A stretch of 64,000 nt of DNA from Thalassolituus sp034111725 (GTDB taxonomy: Bacteria; Pseudomonadota; Gammaproteobacteria; Pseudomonadales; Oceanobacteraceae): assembly GCF_034111725.1 (NCBI RefSeq), contig NZ_JAWUWR010000063.1, forward strand, positions 1 to 64,000, written 5' to 3'. The position numbers and the translations under genes are program-made. The notes beneath the pieces were generated by a model. That model saw only the letters and a list, made by a program, of their open reading frames with translations, did not search any database and was not told where the DNA came from. Positions 55,529-64,000 of this stretch are shown here, piece after piece (within the stretch, counting starts at the first letter, position 1; every line of letters starts with the position of its first letter).

Positions 55529-56503
55529 TTACGCTTCACCGAACAGGGTCATGGCGTTCAGACCTTGTTTTTCCATGATTTCACGTAAACGCTTCAGGGC
55601 TTCAACTTGGATCTGACGTACACGCTCACGCGTCAAACCAATTTCACGGCCCACATCTTCAAGGGTGCTGGTTTCATAACCGCGCAAGCCAAAACGACGA
55701 GATAAGACTTCACGTTGCTTCTCAGGCAGCTCTTCGATCCACTGATCCAAGTTCGACTGAATATCTTGACGTTGTAATTCTTCGCCAGGATCAGATACAC
55801 GATCGTCAGCGATGGTATCCAAGATCGACTTATCAGAATTCGGACCTAACGGTGTGTCCACTGATGTTACGCGCTCATTAAGCTTGAGCATGCGCTTTAC
55901 GTCTTCTACAGGCTTCTCTAGCAAGGCTGCAATTTCTTCAGCAGTCGGTTCGTGATCCAACTTCTGAGTAAGCTCGCGAGCAGCACGTAGGTATACGTTT
56001 AATTCTTTCACCACATGAATCGGCAAACGAATGGTACGCGTTTGGTTCATGATGGCACGTTCGATCGTTTGGCGAATCCACCAAGTAGCGTAAGTCGAGA
56101 AACGGAAGCCACGCTCTGGATCAAACTTTTCTACTGCTCGAATCAGGCCTAGGTTGCCTTCTTCGATCAAATCCAGCAGGGATAACCCACGGTTTACATA
56201 ACGGCGTGAAATTTTCACTACCAGTCGTAGGTTACTCTCAATCATGCGACGACGGCCCATCTCGTCACCCTTACGTGCTAAGCGAGCGTAGTGCACTTCC
56301 TCTTCTGCTGAAAGCAAAGGCGAGAACCCAATCTCATTGAGATACAACTGAGTAGCATCCAGAGCTTTGTGCGAAGTATCCGCAGCAAAACGCTCTTCTA
56401 CTCCTTCGACGTCTGCTGAGTCTTCAATCTGCTCTTCGATCGCTTCAACATCATCAAAAACGTCTTCTTCACGAATTTCCCGTTGTTGTACTGCCATGTT
56501 CAT
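55529..56503 (-). CDS. rpoS: RNA polymerase sigma factor RpoS
   Basis: A 324-residue stationary-phase and stress sigma factor. Region 1.2/2 (DATQLYLNEIGFSPLL, NLRLVVKISRRYVNRGLSLLDLI), region 3 (RTIRLPIHVVKELN) and region 4 (RFGLRGYETSTLEDVGREIGLT) are complete. GGCGGGA precedes the start; the third codon is also ATG. It is downstream of nlpD, where an rpoS promoter is often located in gammaproteobacteria. Confidence 0.97.
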   Translation of the reverse strand: MNMAVQQREIREEDVFDDVEAIEEQIEDSADVEGVEERFAADTSHKALDATQLYLNEIGFSPLLSAEEEVHYARLARKGDEMGRRRMIESNLRLVVKISRRYVNRGLSLLDLIEEGNLGLIRAVEKFDPERGFRFSTYATWWIRQTIERAIMNQTRTIRLPIHVVKELNVYLRAARELTQKLDHEPTAEEIAALLEKPVEDVKRMLKLNERVTSVDTPLGPNSDKSILDTIADDRVSDPGEELQRQDIQSNLDQWIEELPEKQREVLSRRFGLRGYETSTLEDVGREIGLTRERVRQIQVEALKRLREIMEKQGLNAMTLFGEA

Positions 56504-56574
56504 TCCCGCCTATTTTTGTTATCGCCCTGAATCTGAACCGAAACAGATTTTGTGCCAGAACGATTGATTAATTT

Positions 56575-57354
56575 TCATCCACTGCCCCCACCCGTTTTGG
56601 GAAGGAACTTCAGCGGATCAACCGGCTTGCCGTTTTCTCGGATCTCAAAGTGAAGTTTCACTTTGTCGGTACCAGTAGATCCTATTTCGGCAATTTTCTG
56701 CCCCGCTTTAACACTTTCGTTCTCTCGAACCACAATGCGGCTAGCGTGGGCATAGGCACTTAGGAATTTTTCGTTGTGTCGAATGATCACCAAGTTGCCA
56801 TAACCGCGTAATCCGGTTCCCGCATAAACCACGGATCCGGCCGCTGCTGCCAACACAGATTCACCCAAAGAACCGGCGATATCAATCCCCTTGTTCACCG
56901 GCTTTTTGGCTGAAAAGTAACCAATCAGACGCCCATTTGTCGGCCATTTCCAGTCAGTTTCCGCTGAGGATGGTGGCAAAATCGGCGCGTTATGACTTTT
57001 TTGCGTAGTAGGCTTAGGTACACTTTCCTTGACCGACGGTACTTTTGACGGTTTTTCGACGCTCGCGACGACGCCTTGACGTACCTGAGATGGTGGGTAT
57101 GAGATGTCAATTTTTTGACCAGGGTAGATAACATAGGGGCTAGAGATTGAGTTAGCACTCGCCAACTCCCTATAGTCCAGTCCATAGCGCCATGCAATGG
57201 AAAACAGTGTGTCGCCACGGCGAACCTGATGGAAACCTGACGCCCTTTCTCCTTTAGTGAACTTCTCTTCAACTGAGACGAATTCGCGACTAGAGAGGCA
57301 CCCTGAGACGAGTGTTACTAATGTGACTAATATGACAGTGGCCGCTAATTTCAT
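56575..57354 (-). CDS. nlpD: NlpD-like lipoprotein, LysM and degenerate M23 domain
   Basis: A 259-residue outer-membrane lipoprotein, a signal peptide with lipobox LVSGC, a LysM domain (HQVRRGDTLFSIAWRYGLDY) and a C-terminal LytM/M23 domain. The zinc ligands are partly lost: the usual HxGID is NKGID and GPHLHFE is KVKLHFE. It fits the NlpD/EnvC group that activates amidases without cutting peptidoglycan. That links it to amiB in this window. The ATG at 57354 is preferred to a GTG upstream. Confidence 0.92.
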   Translation of the reverse strand: MKLAATVILVTLVTLVSGCLSSREFVSVEEKFTKGERASGFHQVRRGDTLFSIAWRYGLDYRELASANSISSPYVIYPGQKIDISYPPSQVRQGVVASVEKPSKVPSVKESVPKPTTQKSHNAPILPPSSAETDWKWPTNGRLIGYFSAKKPVNKGIDIAGSLGESVLAAAAGSVVYAGTGLRGYGNLVIIRHNEKFLSAYAHASRIVVRENESVKAGQKIAEIGSTGTDKVKLHFEIRENGKPVDPLKFLPKTGGGSG

Positions 57355-57534
57355 GGTTGTCCGTATGTGGTTGTTTTTTGACACTGCAAAATGACGGTTT
57401 TTTACAATGTTGAAAAGTTATGTCAATAACTAACTTTTTGAACTTTAAAAATAATTAGTTATTCCTAAACAATCTAAAAAATATAGGAATTTTTTCATAT
57501 TAGTCACTGTATACAGGAACTTACTAGGGTGTAA

Positions 57535-57565
57535 CAAAAAAAGCGGCCATCGAGGTGGCCGCTTT
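57535..57565 (-). terminator. Terminator downstream of popT
   Basis: AAGCGGCCAT / GTGGCCGCTT with a 4-base loop has a seven-T run on the minus strand. It lies between popT and nlpD and so ends popT transcription. Confidence 0.8.
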
Positions 57566-57598
57566 GGTGATCTTGTGCTGAACTTAATGTCCCATTTG

Positions 57599-58501
57599 TT
57601 ATTTATGAGAGACAGCTACTCGCTCCATAATGAGCACAACAAGCGCTCCAATCACCATCAAAACCACTGCCACCACGAACATATCATCGACAACAGGCAA
57701 ACTATTTTGCTGAATAAAGGGGATAACTTCACCTTTACTGTTCACTCGCGTGCTAATGGTTTCTTTCCAAGGCCATACTTTGACCAAAGATCCCGCCATA
57801 AATCCCGTCAGTAATGCCATTAATGTGTGTTCATAGTGGTGCAGTAGCCAACTCAACACTCTTGAAAACAACATAAGGCCTAGCCCAGCGCCCGCGGCAA
57901 ACGTACCCAGAAGAACTATATCTCCAGAGCGAACAGCGCCCAGAACAGGTTCGTATAAGCCCATCAGTAGAAGAATAAAACTACCTGAAATCCCAGGTAA
58001 AATCATGGCGCAGATGGCAATACTGCCCGCACCAAAGATAATTAGCGTGGTTGGTTCTATCGACGTTGGCGAAGCCAAGCTGATAAATGCCGCAATTACT
58101 GCACCGCTGACAAGCGCAAGCAACTCTTGCCAGCGCCATTGCGCGATAGTTTTACCCATATGCCAGCATGACGCGATGATCAATCCAAAGAAAAATGCCC
58201 ACAGTAAAACGGGATAATGGAGTAATAAATGGTGTAGAACGCGAGCCAGTGACACCAGCGCTAATAAAATACCACTCCCTAATGTCAGTAAAAATGTGCC
58301 GTTGATGGCTTTCCATGCGGCTTGAGGGCCGTCGCGAAATAGCGTCTTCAGTGCATTAAGATTAATACTGCGAATCGAATCGAGTAACTCGCCGTAAATA
58401 CCGGTAATAAAAGCGATGGTGCCACCAGACACTCCCGGTACAACATCCGCAGCGCCCATCGCGACACCTTTTAAAAATAACCATACCGCTGACATGTTCA
58501 C
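57599..58501 (-). CDS. popT: DUF368 polyprenyl-phosphate transporter (PopT-like)
   Basis: A 300-residue membrane protein with about eight hydrophobic segments and the two internally related signatures GAADVVPGVSGGTIAF and CAMILPGISGSFILLLMG of DUF368. Members such as PopT of Vibrio carry undecaprenyl phosphate back across the membrane for cell-wall recycling. It sits between nlpD and pcm, where Pseudomonas has no gene. Terminators flank it on both sides, so it is probably transcribed alone. Confidence 0.88.
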   Translation of the reverse strand: MNMSAVWLFLKGVAMGAADVVPGVSGGTIAFITGIYGELLDSIRSINLNALKTLFRDGPQAAWKAINGTFLLTLGSGILLALVSLARVLHHLLLHYPVLLWAFFFGLIIASCWHMGKTIAQWRWQELLALVSGAVIAAFISLASPTSIEPTTLIIFGAGSIAICAMILPGISGSFILLLMGLYEPVLGAVRSGDIVLLGTFAAGAGLGLMLFSRVLSWLLHHYEHTLMALLTGFMAGSLVKVWPWKETISTRVNSKGEVIPFIQQNSLPVVDDMFVVAVVLMVIGALVVLIMERVAVSHK

Positions 58502-58540
58502 TCCGTGACACTCCTTTATTGCATCGATTTAACTAGGCGT

Positions 58541-58565
58541 AAAAAAGGACGCGAGGTAGCGTCCT
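58541..58565 (-). terminator. Terminator downstream of pcm
   Basis: AGGACGC / GCGTCCT with a 6-base loop and a T-run on the minus strand, directly after pcm. It isolates popT from the surE-pcm unit. Confidence 0.75.
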
Positions 58566-58581
58566 AAGTATTGAATAAGAA

Positions 58582-59244
58582 CTAACGCTGCACACCCGGC
58601 AAAAAGGGCACGAAACGCACTGGCTCTAACGATTTACGCGAAAAATGGTCGCCATGACGAGTAATCAATACTAGCTTTTGCTCTGCACCACCAACCGGTA
58701 ATACCAAACGTCCGCCGTCCACTAATTGCTCAAGTAATGACTCTGGCACTTCTTCTGGCGCAGCGGCGGCCAATATACCATCGTAAGGGCCATGTTCGGG
58801 CCAACCCCAAGTACCGTCAGACATAGATAATCGTACGTTGTCGTATCCTAGCCTCTGCAAACGCTCTACTGCACGTATGTGCAAAGGTTCGATACGCTCA
58901 ACACTATAAAGTTGTTTAACCAAAGGGCTGAGTACTGCAGTTTGATAGCCAGAACCAGTACCGATTTCCAACACTCGGTTTAACGGCCCAGCCGCCAACA
59001 AGACTTCGGTCATTCGAGCAACGGTATACGGCTGACTGATGGTTTGATTATTACCAATAGGTAAGGCGGTATCTTCGTAGGCTCTATGAGCTAAGGCTTC
59101 ATCGACAAAAAGATGTCGCGGTGTCGTCGCAATTACACTCAGTACAGCTTCGCTTTGAATGCCGGCATCCCGCAAACGCTGAACCAAGCGATTGCGCGTG
59201 CGCTGCGACGTCATACCAATACCTGTTAACTGCTGTTCGTTCAC
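58582..59244 (-). CDS. pcm: Protein-L-isoaspartate O-methyltransferase
   Basis: A 220-residue SAM-dependent repair enzyme for damaged aspartyl residues. The motif I is VLEIGTGSGYQTAVL and the family signature VDEALAHRAYEDTALPIG is present. It follows surE by 11 bases, as in the conserved surE-pcm pair. Confidence 0.96.
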   Translation of the reverse strand: MNEQQLTGIGMTSQRTRNRLVQRLRDAGIQSEAVLSVIATTPRHLFVDEALAHRAYEDTALPIGNNQTISQPYTVARMTEVLLAAGPLNRVLEIGTGSGYQTAVLSPLVKQLYSVERIEPLHIRAVERLQRLGYDNVRLSMSDGTWGWPEHGPYDGILAAAAPEEVPESLLEQLVDGGRLVLPVGGAEQKLVLITRHGDHFSRKSLEPVRFVPFLPGVQR

Positions 59245-59255
59245 GCCTATTCCTA

Positions 59256-59999
59256 TTAACGCAACTGCGTACTCAATGTATCGATGGCACTGTGCAGTGT
59301 CATGTCCATTTGAATCGGGGTAATGGATACACGCCCTTGTTCAATGGCGTAAAAATCTGTACCTGGCCCTGCATCAGCAGCCGCTCCTGCCGCAGAAATC
59401 CAATAGCATTCTTTACCACGCGGATTAGTGGTTAAAACTGGGTTATCAGAACTCAAGCGGTGGCCCAAGCGCGTCACTTCAAAGCCGTTCAAGTCTTCGT
59501 AAAGACGGTCAGGTACATTGATATTAATAATCGAATTCGTCGGTAAAACTAGGCTTTCTAACTTCGGCAGTAGCTCGATCAATATACGCGCCGCTGTAGC
59601 AAAGTGAGTGCGGCCGGTTAAAGACACGGCAATCGGCGTTTTCGCTAAAAAGCGTCCTTCCATTGCTGCGGCGACAGTACCGGAATACAGCACATCATCG
59701 CCTAGATTAGCGCCACTGTTGATACCCGAAATGACACGCTCACAGCGATCCGCAAAGAAAGTATTCACGCCCAAATGAACGCAATCGGTTGGCGTACCAT
59801 TTAAGCTAATGAAGCCATTTTCGAGATGAACAGGATGAAGCGGGCGATCAAGCGTTAGCGAATTACTCGCGCCGCTGCGATCGCGATCGGGTGCAACCAC
59901 GCACACTTCATGACCGATTGCCGTCAAGGCGTCGGCTAGCGTTCGTAAACCTAATGCGTGAACGCCATCATCATTCGCTAGCATCAATGTCATTGGCAA
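59256..59999 (-). CDS. surE: 5'-nucleotidase SurE
   Basis: A 247-residue metal-dependent nucleotidase/exopolyphosphatase. The metal-binding ANDDG (8-12) is followed by DRDRSGASNSLTL and GINSGANLGDDVLYSGTVAAA. It cleaves nucleoside 5'-monophosphates in stationary phase. It lies between truD and pcm, with a spacing of 19 bases from truD. Confidence 0.97.
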   Translation of the reverse strand: MPMTLMLANDDGVHALGLRTLADALTAIGHEVCVVAPDRDRSGASNSLTLDRPLHPVHLENGFISLNGTPTDCVHLGVNTFFADRCERVISGINSGANLGDDVLYSGTVAAAMEGRFLAKTPIAVSLTGRTHFATAARILIELLPKLESLVLPTNSIININVPDRLYEDLNGFEVTRLGHRLSSDNPVLTTNPRGKECYWISAAGAAADAGPGTDFYAIEQGRVSITPIQMDMTLHSAIDTLSTQLR

Positions 60000-60018
60000 A
60001 CCTGCTTATAAAATTCAC

Positions 60019-61044
60019 TCATGATTCTGCGGAGTCAGGACTCGGTTCATCGAACGATCTTCTTTCTGGCTCATCCACTTGCATGAGTTCTCGAATAAGA
60101 GAGGTCGCATAATAACCGGCAGCCAACGAAAAGGTGAGTGTTAAATCAACAATACAGTCATCATTATCGTGCCATTCCCAGCGCATACCATCTGGTTTAG
60201 CCGAGAGCGCACGGCGCTCTTGGTTTAAACCCGCATGCTCCATACCATCACAGAGATCCGCATGCTGCTGAGCAATATTGGTTTCTAACGCCAGCGCTTC
60301 TTCGGTGGAGGTTAAACGCCCACGCCCCCATAAAGGGCCAGTAACCGCACCCGTATCATCCAATAAATCACCAGCTAGGGTTTTACCCCATAAGCCAAGT
60401 CGAATGCGTTCGGCCAACACGTCGTTGAAAACGAGTGACCTTACTGCGGATAGATAAATACTTTTTTTATTACGATTACGAACGCGTAAATCGCCAGCCA
60501 ACATGGCACGACCCGATTCAATATTGCCGCCGCCATAACCAAAACGTTGCTCACCAAAATAATTGGGGACACCGTACTCTTTAATCGCTTCGAGGTTAGC
60601 TTCAAGTAAGGCACGATCACCTTCAACTTTACGCACCACCAGCGTAAAACGATTGCCGAGTAAGTCGCCGCGACGTAATTTTCGCGCATGACGAGTCTGG
60701 CTTAGCACTGTCATCTCTTCGTTATTTAATGCAGAGAAGTCCGGCTCTTGAACGCGAGGTAAATACAAGCTGAACCACTGGCGCGTAATCGCATTGCGAT
60801 CTTTCATGCCCGCGTAGCCAACATCCATATCGCGAACACCGGCAAACTCAGCTAGTCGACCCGCAATCCACGCCGTGTTTGCACCGTTCTTTTCGATGTG
60901 CAGCCAAACATGTTCGCCCTCACCTGTAGGAATTTCTTGAGGAATTTCATCGACCCGAAAATCGGCATTCTCAAGTTTCAGCCAGCCATGTGCACCGGTT
61001 TCTGGATAGGCGTTAGGCCAGCTAGGCAATAAAGTTTCTGTCAC
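60019..61044 (-). CDS. truD: tRNA pseudouridine synthase D
   Basis: A 341-residue enzyme making pseudouridine 13 in tRNA-Glu. The catalytic Asp lies in DVGYAGMKDRNAITRQW, and NYFGEQRFGYGGGN is family-specific. It sits 30 bases after ispF in the ispF-truD-surE unit. TruD, TapT, QueG and TsaE make this a window rich in tRNA modification genes. Confidence 0.96.
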   Translation of the reverse strand: MTETLLPSWPNAYPETGAHGWLKLENADFRVDEIPQEIPTGEGEHVWLHIEKNGANTAWIAGRLAEFAGVRDMDVGYAGMKDRNAITRQWFSLYLPRVQEPDFSALNNEEMTVLSQTRHARKLRRGDLLGNRFTLVVRKVEGDRALLEANLEAIKEYGVPNYFGEQRFGYGGGNIESGRAMLAGDLRVRNRNKKSIYLSAVRSLVFNDVLAERIRLGLWGKTLAGDLLDDTGAVTGPLWGRGRLTSTEEALALETNIAQQHADLCDGMEHAGLNQERRALSAKPDGMRWEWHDNDDCIVDLTLTFSLAAGYYATSLIRELMQVDEPERRSFDEPSPDSAES

Positions 61045-61074
61045 TGCAATTAATCTCTGTGTTGGCGCTCGGGT

Positions 61075-61563
61075 TTAACGCACCCGAGAGTCCAGTAGTA
61101 AGGCCACCGCATGTACAGCAATGCCCTCTTTACGCCCGACATAGCCGAGCTTTTCTGTGGTTGTAGCTTTAACGTTTACATCGTCGATGCGTACGCATAA
61201 ATCAGCCGCAATAGCCGAGCGCATATCTTCAATGTGTGGCGCCATTTTCGGCGCTTGAGCAATAATAGTGATATCAACGTTACCTACGCGGTAGCCTTTG
61301 TTGTCGATCAAACTAACAACATGCCGTAATAATCCGCGACTATCGGCACCTGCCCACTGCTCTTCGGTATCCGGAAAATGCTTGCCTATATCACCAAGGG
61401 CCGCCGCCCCTAATAACGCATCCGCTAACGCATGTAAGGCCACGTCACCATCGGAGTGAGCCTTTAAGCCATGGCTATGTGGAATCTGCACACCACCCAA
61501 TGTAATAAAGTCGCCGTCTTCAAACGCATGAACATCAAAACCATGACCAATACGCATACTCAC
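61075..61563 (-). CDS. ispF: 2-C-methyl-D-erythritol 2,4-cyclodiphosphate synthase
   Basis: A 162-residue MEP-pathway enzyme. Metal ligands are in RIGHGFDVHAFE, and HSDGDVALHALADALLGAA plus GKHFPDT are signature. It forms the cyclic diphosphate from CDP-ME2P. It lies 12 bases after ispD. Confidence 0.97.
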   Translation of the reverse strand: MSMRIGHGFDVHAFEDGDFITLGGVQIPHSHGLKAHSDGDVALHALADALLGAAALGDIGKHFPDTEEQWAGADSRGLLRHVVSLIDNKGYRVGNVDITIIAQAPKMAPHIEDMRSAIAADLCVRIDDVNVKATTTEKLGYVGRKEGIAVHAVALLLDSRVR

Positions 61564-61575
61564 TCCTAAGCGAAT

Positions 61576-62277
61576 TTATCTATCTTGGGTTAAAAACAAT
61601 TCGGCCAGCGCCAAATCTTCGGGGCGCGTAACCTTAATATTATCGGCTCGACCTTCTACCAATAATGGAAACTGCTGACAGTGCTCCATGGCTGAGGCTT
61701 CGTCTGTCACTTCATAGCCCTGCGCCAAACAGGTCGTTAACGCATCGCGTAATTCAGCATAGCGAAATACCTGTGGCGTTAGCGCATGCCAAAGCTGCAC
61801 TCGATCAACGGTATGGTCTATGCGCACTTTACCAGTGCCATCAACGACCACCCCGCGCTTCATTGTATCGCGAGTCGGTGTCGCTAATATCGCACCGGGA
61901 GCTACCAATGCGGAAAATAACTTATCGAGATCACTATGGCGCAAACAGGGGCGAGCAACATCATGCACCACCACCCAATCATCGTCAGCCGCCACCCCAT
62001 CCAGCGCGGCTAAGCCATTCAATACAGAATGGCAGCGCTCAGCACCACCATTAGCACGAATAATACGAGGATCTTGCGCATAGCGACTTTGCGGCCAGTA
62101 AGGATCATCTTCCGATAACACCATCACTACCTGTTCAAAATTAGGGTAGCTGAGCATGCATTCTAAGGTATGGTCGAGTAAGAAGCGCTGTTGCAGTAGC
62201 AGATACTGTTTCGGGCGATCCGCCATCATGCGACGCCCAACACCCGCGGCAGGAAGGATTGGCCAATAGCGAGACAT
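61576..62277 (-). CDS. ispD: 2-C-methyl-D-erythritol 4-phosphate cytidylyltransferase
   Basis: A 233-residue MEP-pathway enzyme making CDP-ME. The nucleotide-binding loop PAAGVGRRMMADRPKQYL starts at about 9. VVHDVARPC and VTDEASAME are family motifs. The ATG at 62277 is chosen because the 18 extra residues of the longer frame are unconserved and overlap ftsB. Confidence 0.94.
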   Translation of the reverse strand: MSRYWPILPAAGVGRRMMADRPKQYLLLQQRFLLDHTLECMLSYPNFEQVVMVLSEDDPYWPQSRYAQDPRIIRANGGAERCHSVLNGLAALDGVAADDDWVVVHDVARPCLRHSDLDKLFSALVAPGAILATPTRDTMKRGVVVDGTGKVRIDHTVDRVQLWHALTPQVFRYAELRDALTTCLAQGYEVTDEASAMEHCQQFPLLVEGRADNIKVTRPEDLALAELFLTQDR

Positions 62278-62293
62278 TAGCGGGTAGCTGCCA

Positions 62294-62584
62294 TTATTTA
62301 GGATCAACAAAAAGGATAAAGGTCTCGCCATCGCGAATCAGGCCTAGGTCTTCGCGGGCGGTTTCTTCAAGCAACGCAGTACCGGTTTTTAGATCGTGTA
62401 CTTCGGCCAGCAAGTCACGATTCACTTGCTGCTGATGAAGATTATTGCTCTCCATGGTATCGGTTAGCTGTCGCAGCTCGGTGCTCGCTACAACACCACT
62501 GTCATCAAACCACAGACGATATTGAAGGAGCAGCAGCAAAAGCACTGCAACAGTGGTCCAAATGTACTTTAGGCGAATCGCCAT
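62294..62584 (-). CDS. ftsB: Cell division protein FtsB
   Basis: A 96-residue bitopic divisome protein. It has a membrane segment (YIWTTVAVLLLLLLQYRLWF) followed by a coiled coil and the tail ARE(D)LGLIRDGETFILF typical of FtsB. It recruits FtsL and FtsQ. The ATG at 62584 (MAIRLKYIW) is preferred to a longer frame. It precedes ispD, as in Pseudomonas. Confidence 0.9.
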   Translation of the reverse strand: MAIRLKYIWTTVAVLLLLLLQYRLWFDDSGVVASTELRQLTDTMESNNLHQQQVNRDLLAEVHDLKTGTALLEETAREDLGLIRDGETFILFVDPK

Positions 62585-62820
62585 GGCCCGTTGCTCGTCT
62601 TGATAGTGGGTTCTTGAGTGGTCGAAGCAGAAATTTCGCTGCACATGATAAACCAGACGAAGGCTGCAACCAAATGACTATCCAAGTGAAGTCAGTCGAC
62701 TTTCACCAAAGTAGCTATACTCAAATCATCCATTGAATAGAACTTCGTACCAGATGTATGTAGAGAATCTGCCACGAAAACAGACAACTAATGAAACCTA
62801 TCACATAAGAAGAATTCGGC

Positions 62821-64000
62821 ATGCATCTAGGTAGTATTGTTGGCATCGCAAATCGGCTGCGCAACAGATCGCTCTCCAACCCGATGGATTGGCGAGCAAT
62901 CGACCGCTGCCTTCTTCTAGCGTCACTCGTCTTTTTAGCGCCAGCCTGCTTTGGCAGCGCCATTTGGGTAACGAATATCTTAGCCCCTGAATACTTAAAT
63001 CAGACGTTAGTACCCTACATGCTTTGGATGTATGGGATTCATATTCTTGTGCTTATTGGGCTTGTCGTTGAAGCCTTTCACCGACGAAATCACGCCGACG
63101 ACTGGCCCTTCTTTGAAAACTTTATCATTGGCAGTTATATCGTCGTGATATTGATCAGTGGCTACCTGACCGGTAGCCACTTTACTGAAGGCCTGTTGCT
63201 CATCTTTCTTGGCGTAAACATCACCTGCACCTTAGCCGATGTTAATAAAATTCGATTCTGCTACTGGTTAGTTGTGCCAGTACTAGCCGTAATGGGGATC
63301 ACCGATTTCATGCCAAACGTGCCTTACGCTATTCTGCTGGAAAAATCGCCCATACAACCCGATGGTCAACCAGTACTCGGCTGGCTGATTGTCCGGGCGC
63401 TTATAGTTCTGGTTCTATCCTTCCTAATTTACATTTGCATTCTTGCCATGAAGCGCTGGACCGAGCGGGAAAGCTTATATCAAGAAATGTCCACCATTGA
63501 CGGCTTAACACGGCTCTCAAACCGAAATTTCTTCATTAATCGTGGCGAAGAAGAAATAGAGCGCGCACAAAGGCAACATGCTCATCCAATGTCACCGTTA
63601 GCCTGCATTATGATCGACTTAGATCACTTTAAGCGCATTAATGATAAATGGGGGCACCATGCTGGCGATGAAGTACTGGTTGCCGCATCCAAAATAATGA
63701 TGGATAACGCCCGCAGAAATGATGAAGTAGGCCGCTATGGCGGTGAAGAATTTGCTGTGCTGCTGCCGAGCACTAATATCAAAACTGCAGCTCGTATTGC
63801 TGAAAGATTACGCCAAAAGATTAGCGAAACCAAAGTAGACGTTGATGGGCATAGTATTGAAGTGACTGCTAGCTTCGGTGTCGCCTGCTATCCCTCGGAA
63901 GGAGTAAACAGCATGAGTGACCTGCTAAAAACAGCCGATAAAGCGCTTTATGATGCGAAAGAAACCGGAAGAAATAAAGTTGTTTTAGCCTGTGGCCGCA
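62821..64000 (+). CDS. Membrane diguanylate cyclase (GGDEF), partial at window end
   Basis: An open frame begins at ATG 62821 and runs off the window end (393 codons). It has several membrane segments in the first 220 residues (e.g. CLLLASLVFLAPACFG, FLIYICILAM) and a GGDEF domain with RYGGEEFAVLLPS. An I-site RRND lies five residues before the motif, so feedback inhibition by c-di-GMP is likely. It makes c-di-GMP from two GTP. The sensory input is unknown. It faces away from ftsB. Confidence 0.92.
   Translation, partial: MHLGSIVGIANRLRNRSLSNPMDWRAIDRCLLLASLVFLAPACFGSAIWVTNILAPEYLNQTLVPYMLWMYGIHILVLIGLVVEAFHRRNHADDWPFFENFIIGSYIVVILISGYLTGSHFTEGLLLIFLGVNITCTLADVNKIRFCYWLVVPVLAVMGITDFMPNVPYAILLEKSPIQPDGQPVLGWLIVRALIVLVLSFLIYICILAMKRWTERESLYQEMSTIDGLTRLSNRNFFINRGEEEIERAQRQHAHPMSPLACIMIDLDHFKRINDKWGHHAGDEVLVAASKIMMDNARRNDEVGRYGGEEFAVLLPSTNIKTAARIAERLRQKISETKVDVDGHSIEVTASFGVACYPSEGVNSMSDLLKTADKALYDAKETGRNKVVLACGR

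Noticed and set aside
1..64000. CRISPR arrays, tRNA or rRNA genes and prophage genes
   Set aside because: No regular repeats, cloverleaf-type sequences, ribosomal RNA or phage structural genes were found.

Overview
The window reads as a chromosomal stretch of a moderate-GC marine-type gammaproteobacterium close to the Pseudomonadales/Oceanospirillales. The evidence is gene order. The block nnr-tsaE-amiB-mutL-miaA-hfq-hflX-hflK-hflC-DUF2065-hisZ-purA, with queG, orn, rsgA, motAB, a rhodanese gene, psd, a FimW-like gene, fimX and serB nearby, follows the order known from Pseudomonas aeruginosa. The second block, uvrA-MFS-ssb and rpoS-nlpD-(popT)-pcm-surE-truD-ispF-ispD-ftsB, is also Pseudomonas-like. 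No tRNA, rRNA, CRISPR array or prophage was found.

Layout. 1-2.5 kb is an accessory patch: the right end of an IS3-family element, a large methyltransferase-HNH nuclease fusion gene, and a 3' remnant of the methionine-salvage gene mtnC. 2.5-6.4 kb holds a lone Nif11-like peptide gene, a transglutaminase-like protein, an unknown lipoprotein and an orphan type VI-like sheath protein. 6.5-9.5 kb is a glutathione-dependent formaldehyde oxidation locus (fghA, adhC, divergent LysR gene). 9.5-12 kb has a GNAT-nitrilase fusion, a thioesterase and an intergenic region rich in inverted repeats. 12-25 kb is the purA-to-nnr housekeeping block on the minus strand, in which miaA carries an in-frame amber codon. 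25-34 kb holds queG, orn, rsgA, motAB, an HDOD-GAF protein, a rhodanese protein, psd and a LysR gene.

34.8-37.4 kb is a three-gene operon (unknown protein, GMC oxidoreductase, AhpD-like protein) behind a palindrome. 37.4-40 kb is the EF-P beta-lysylation set (epmA, efp, epmB). 40-47 kb carries c-di-GMP and cyclase-type signalling genes around serB. 47-49 kb is a porin plus a small phosphate-binding-like periplasmic protein. 49-55.5 kb has tapT, uvrA, a LuxR gene, an MFS transporter and ssb. 55.5-62.6 kb is the rpoS-to-ftsB block, interrupted by a polyprenyl-phosphate transporter (DUF368/PopT) gene. The window ends inside a membrane diguanylate cyclase gene.

Most of the window is conserved core. 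The less ordinary items are the methyltransferase-HNH fusion in the island, the interrupted miaA, the palindrome-controlled GMC operon, the orphan sheath protein and the structured gap at 11.6-12.0 kb.
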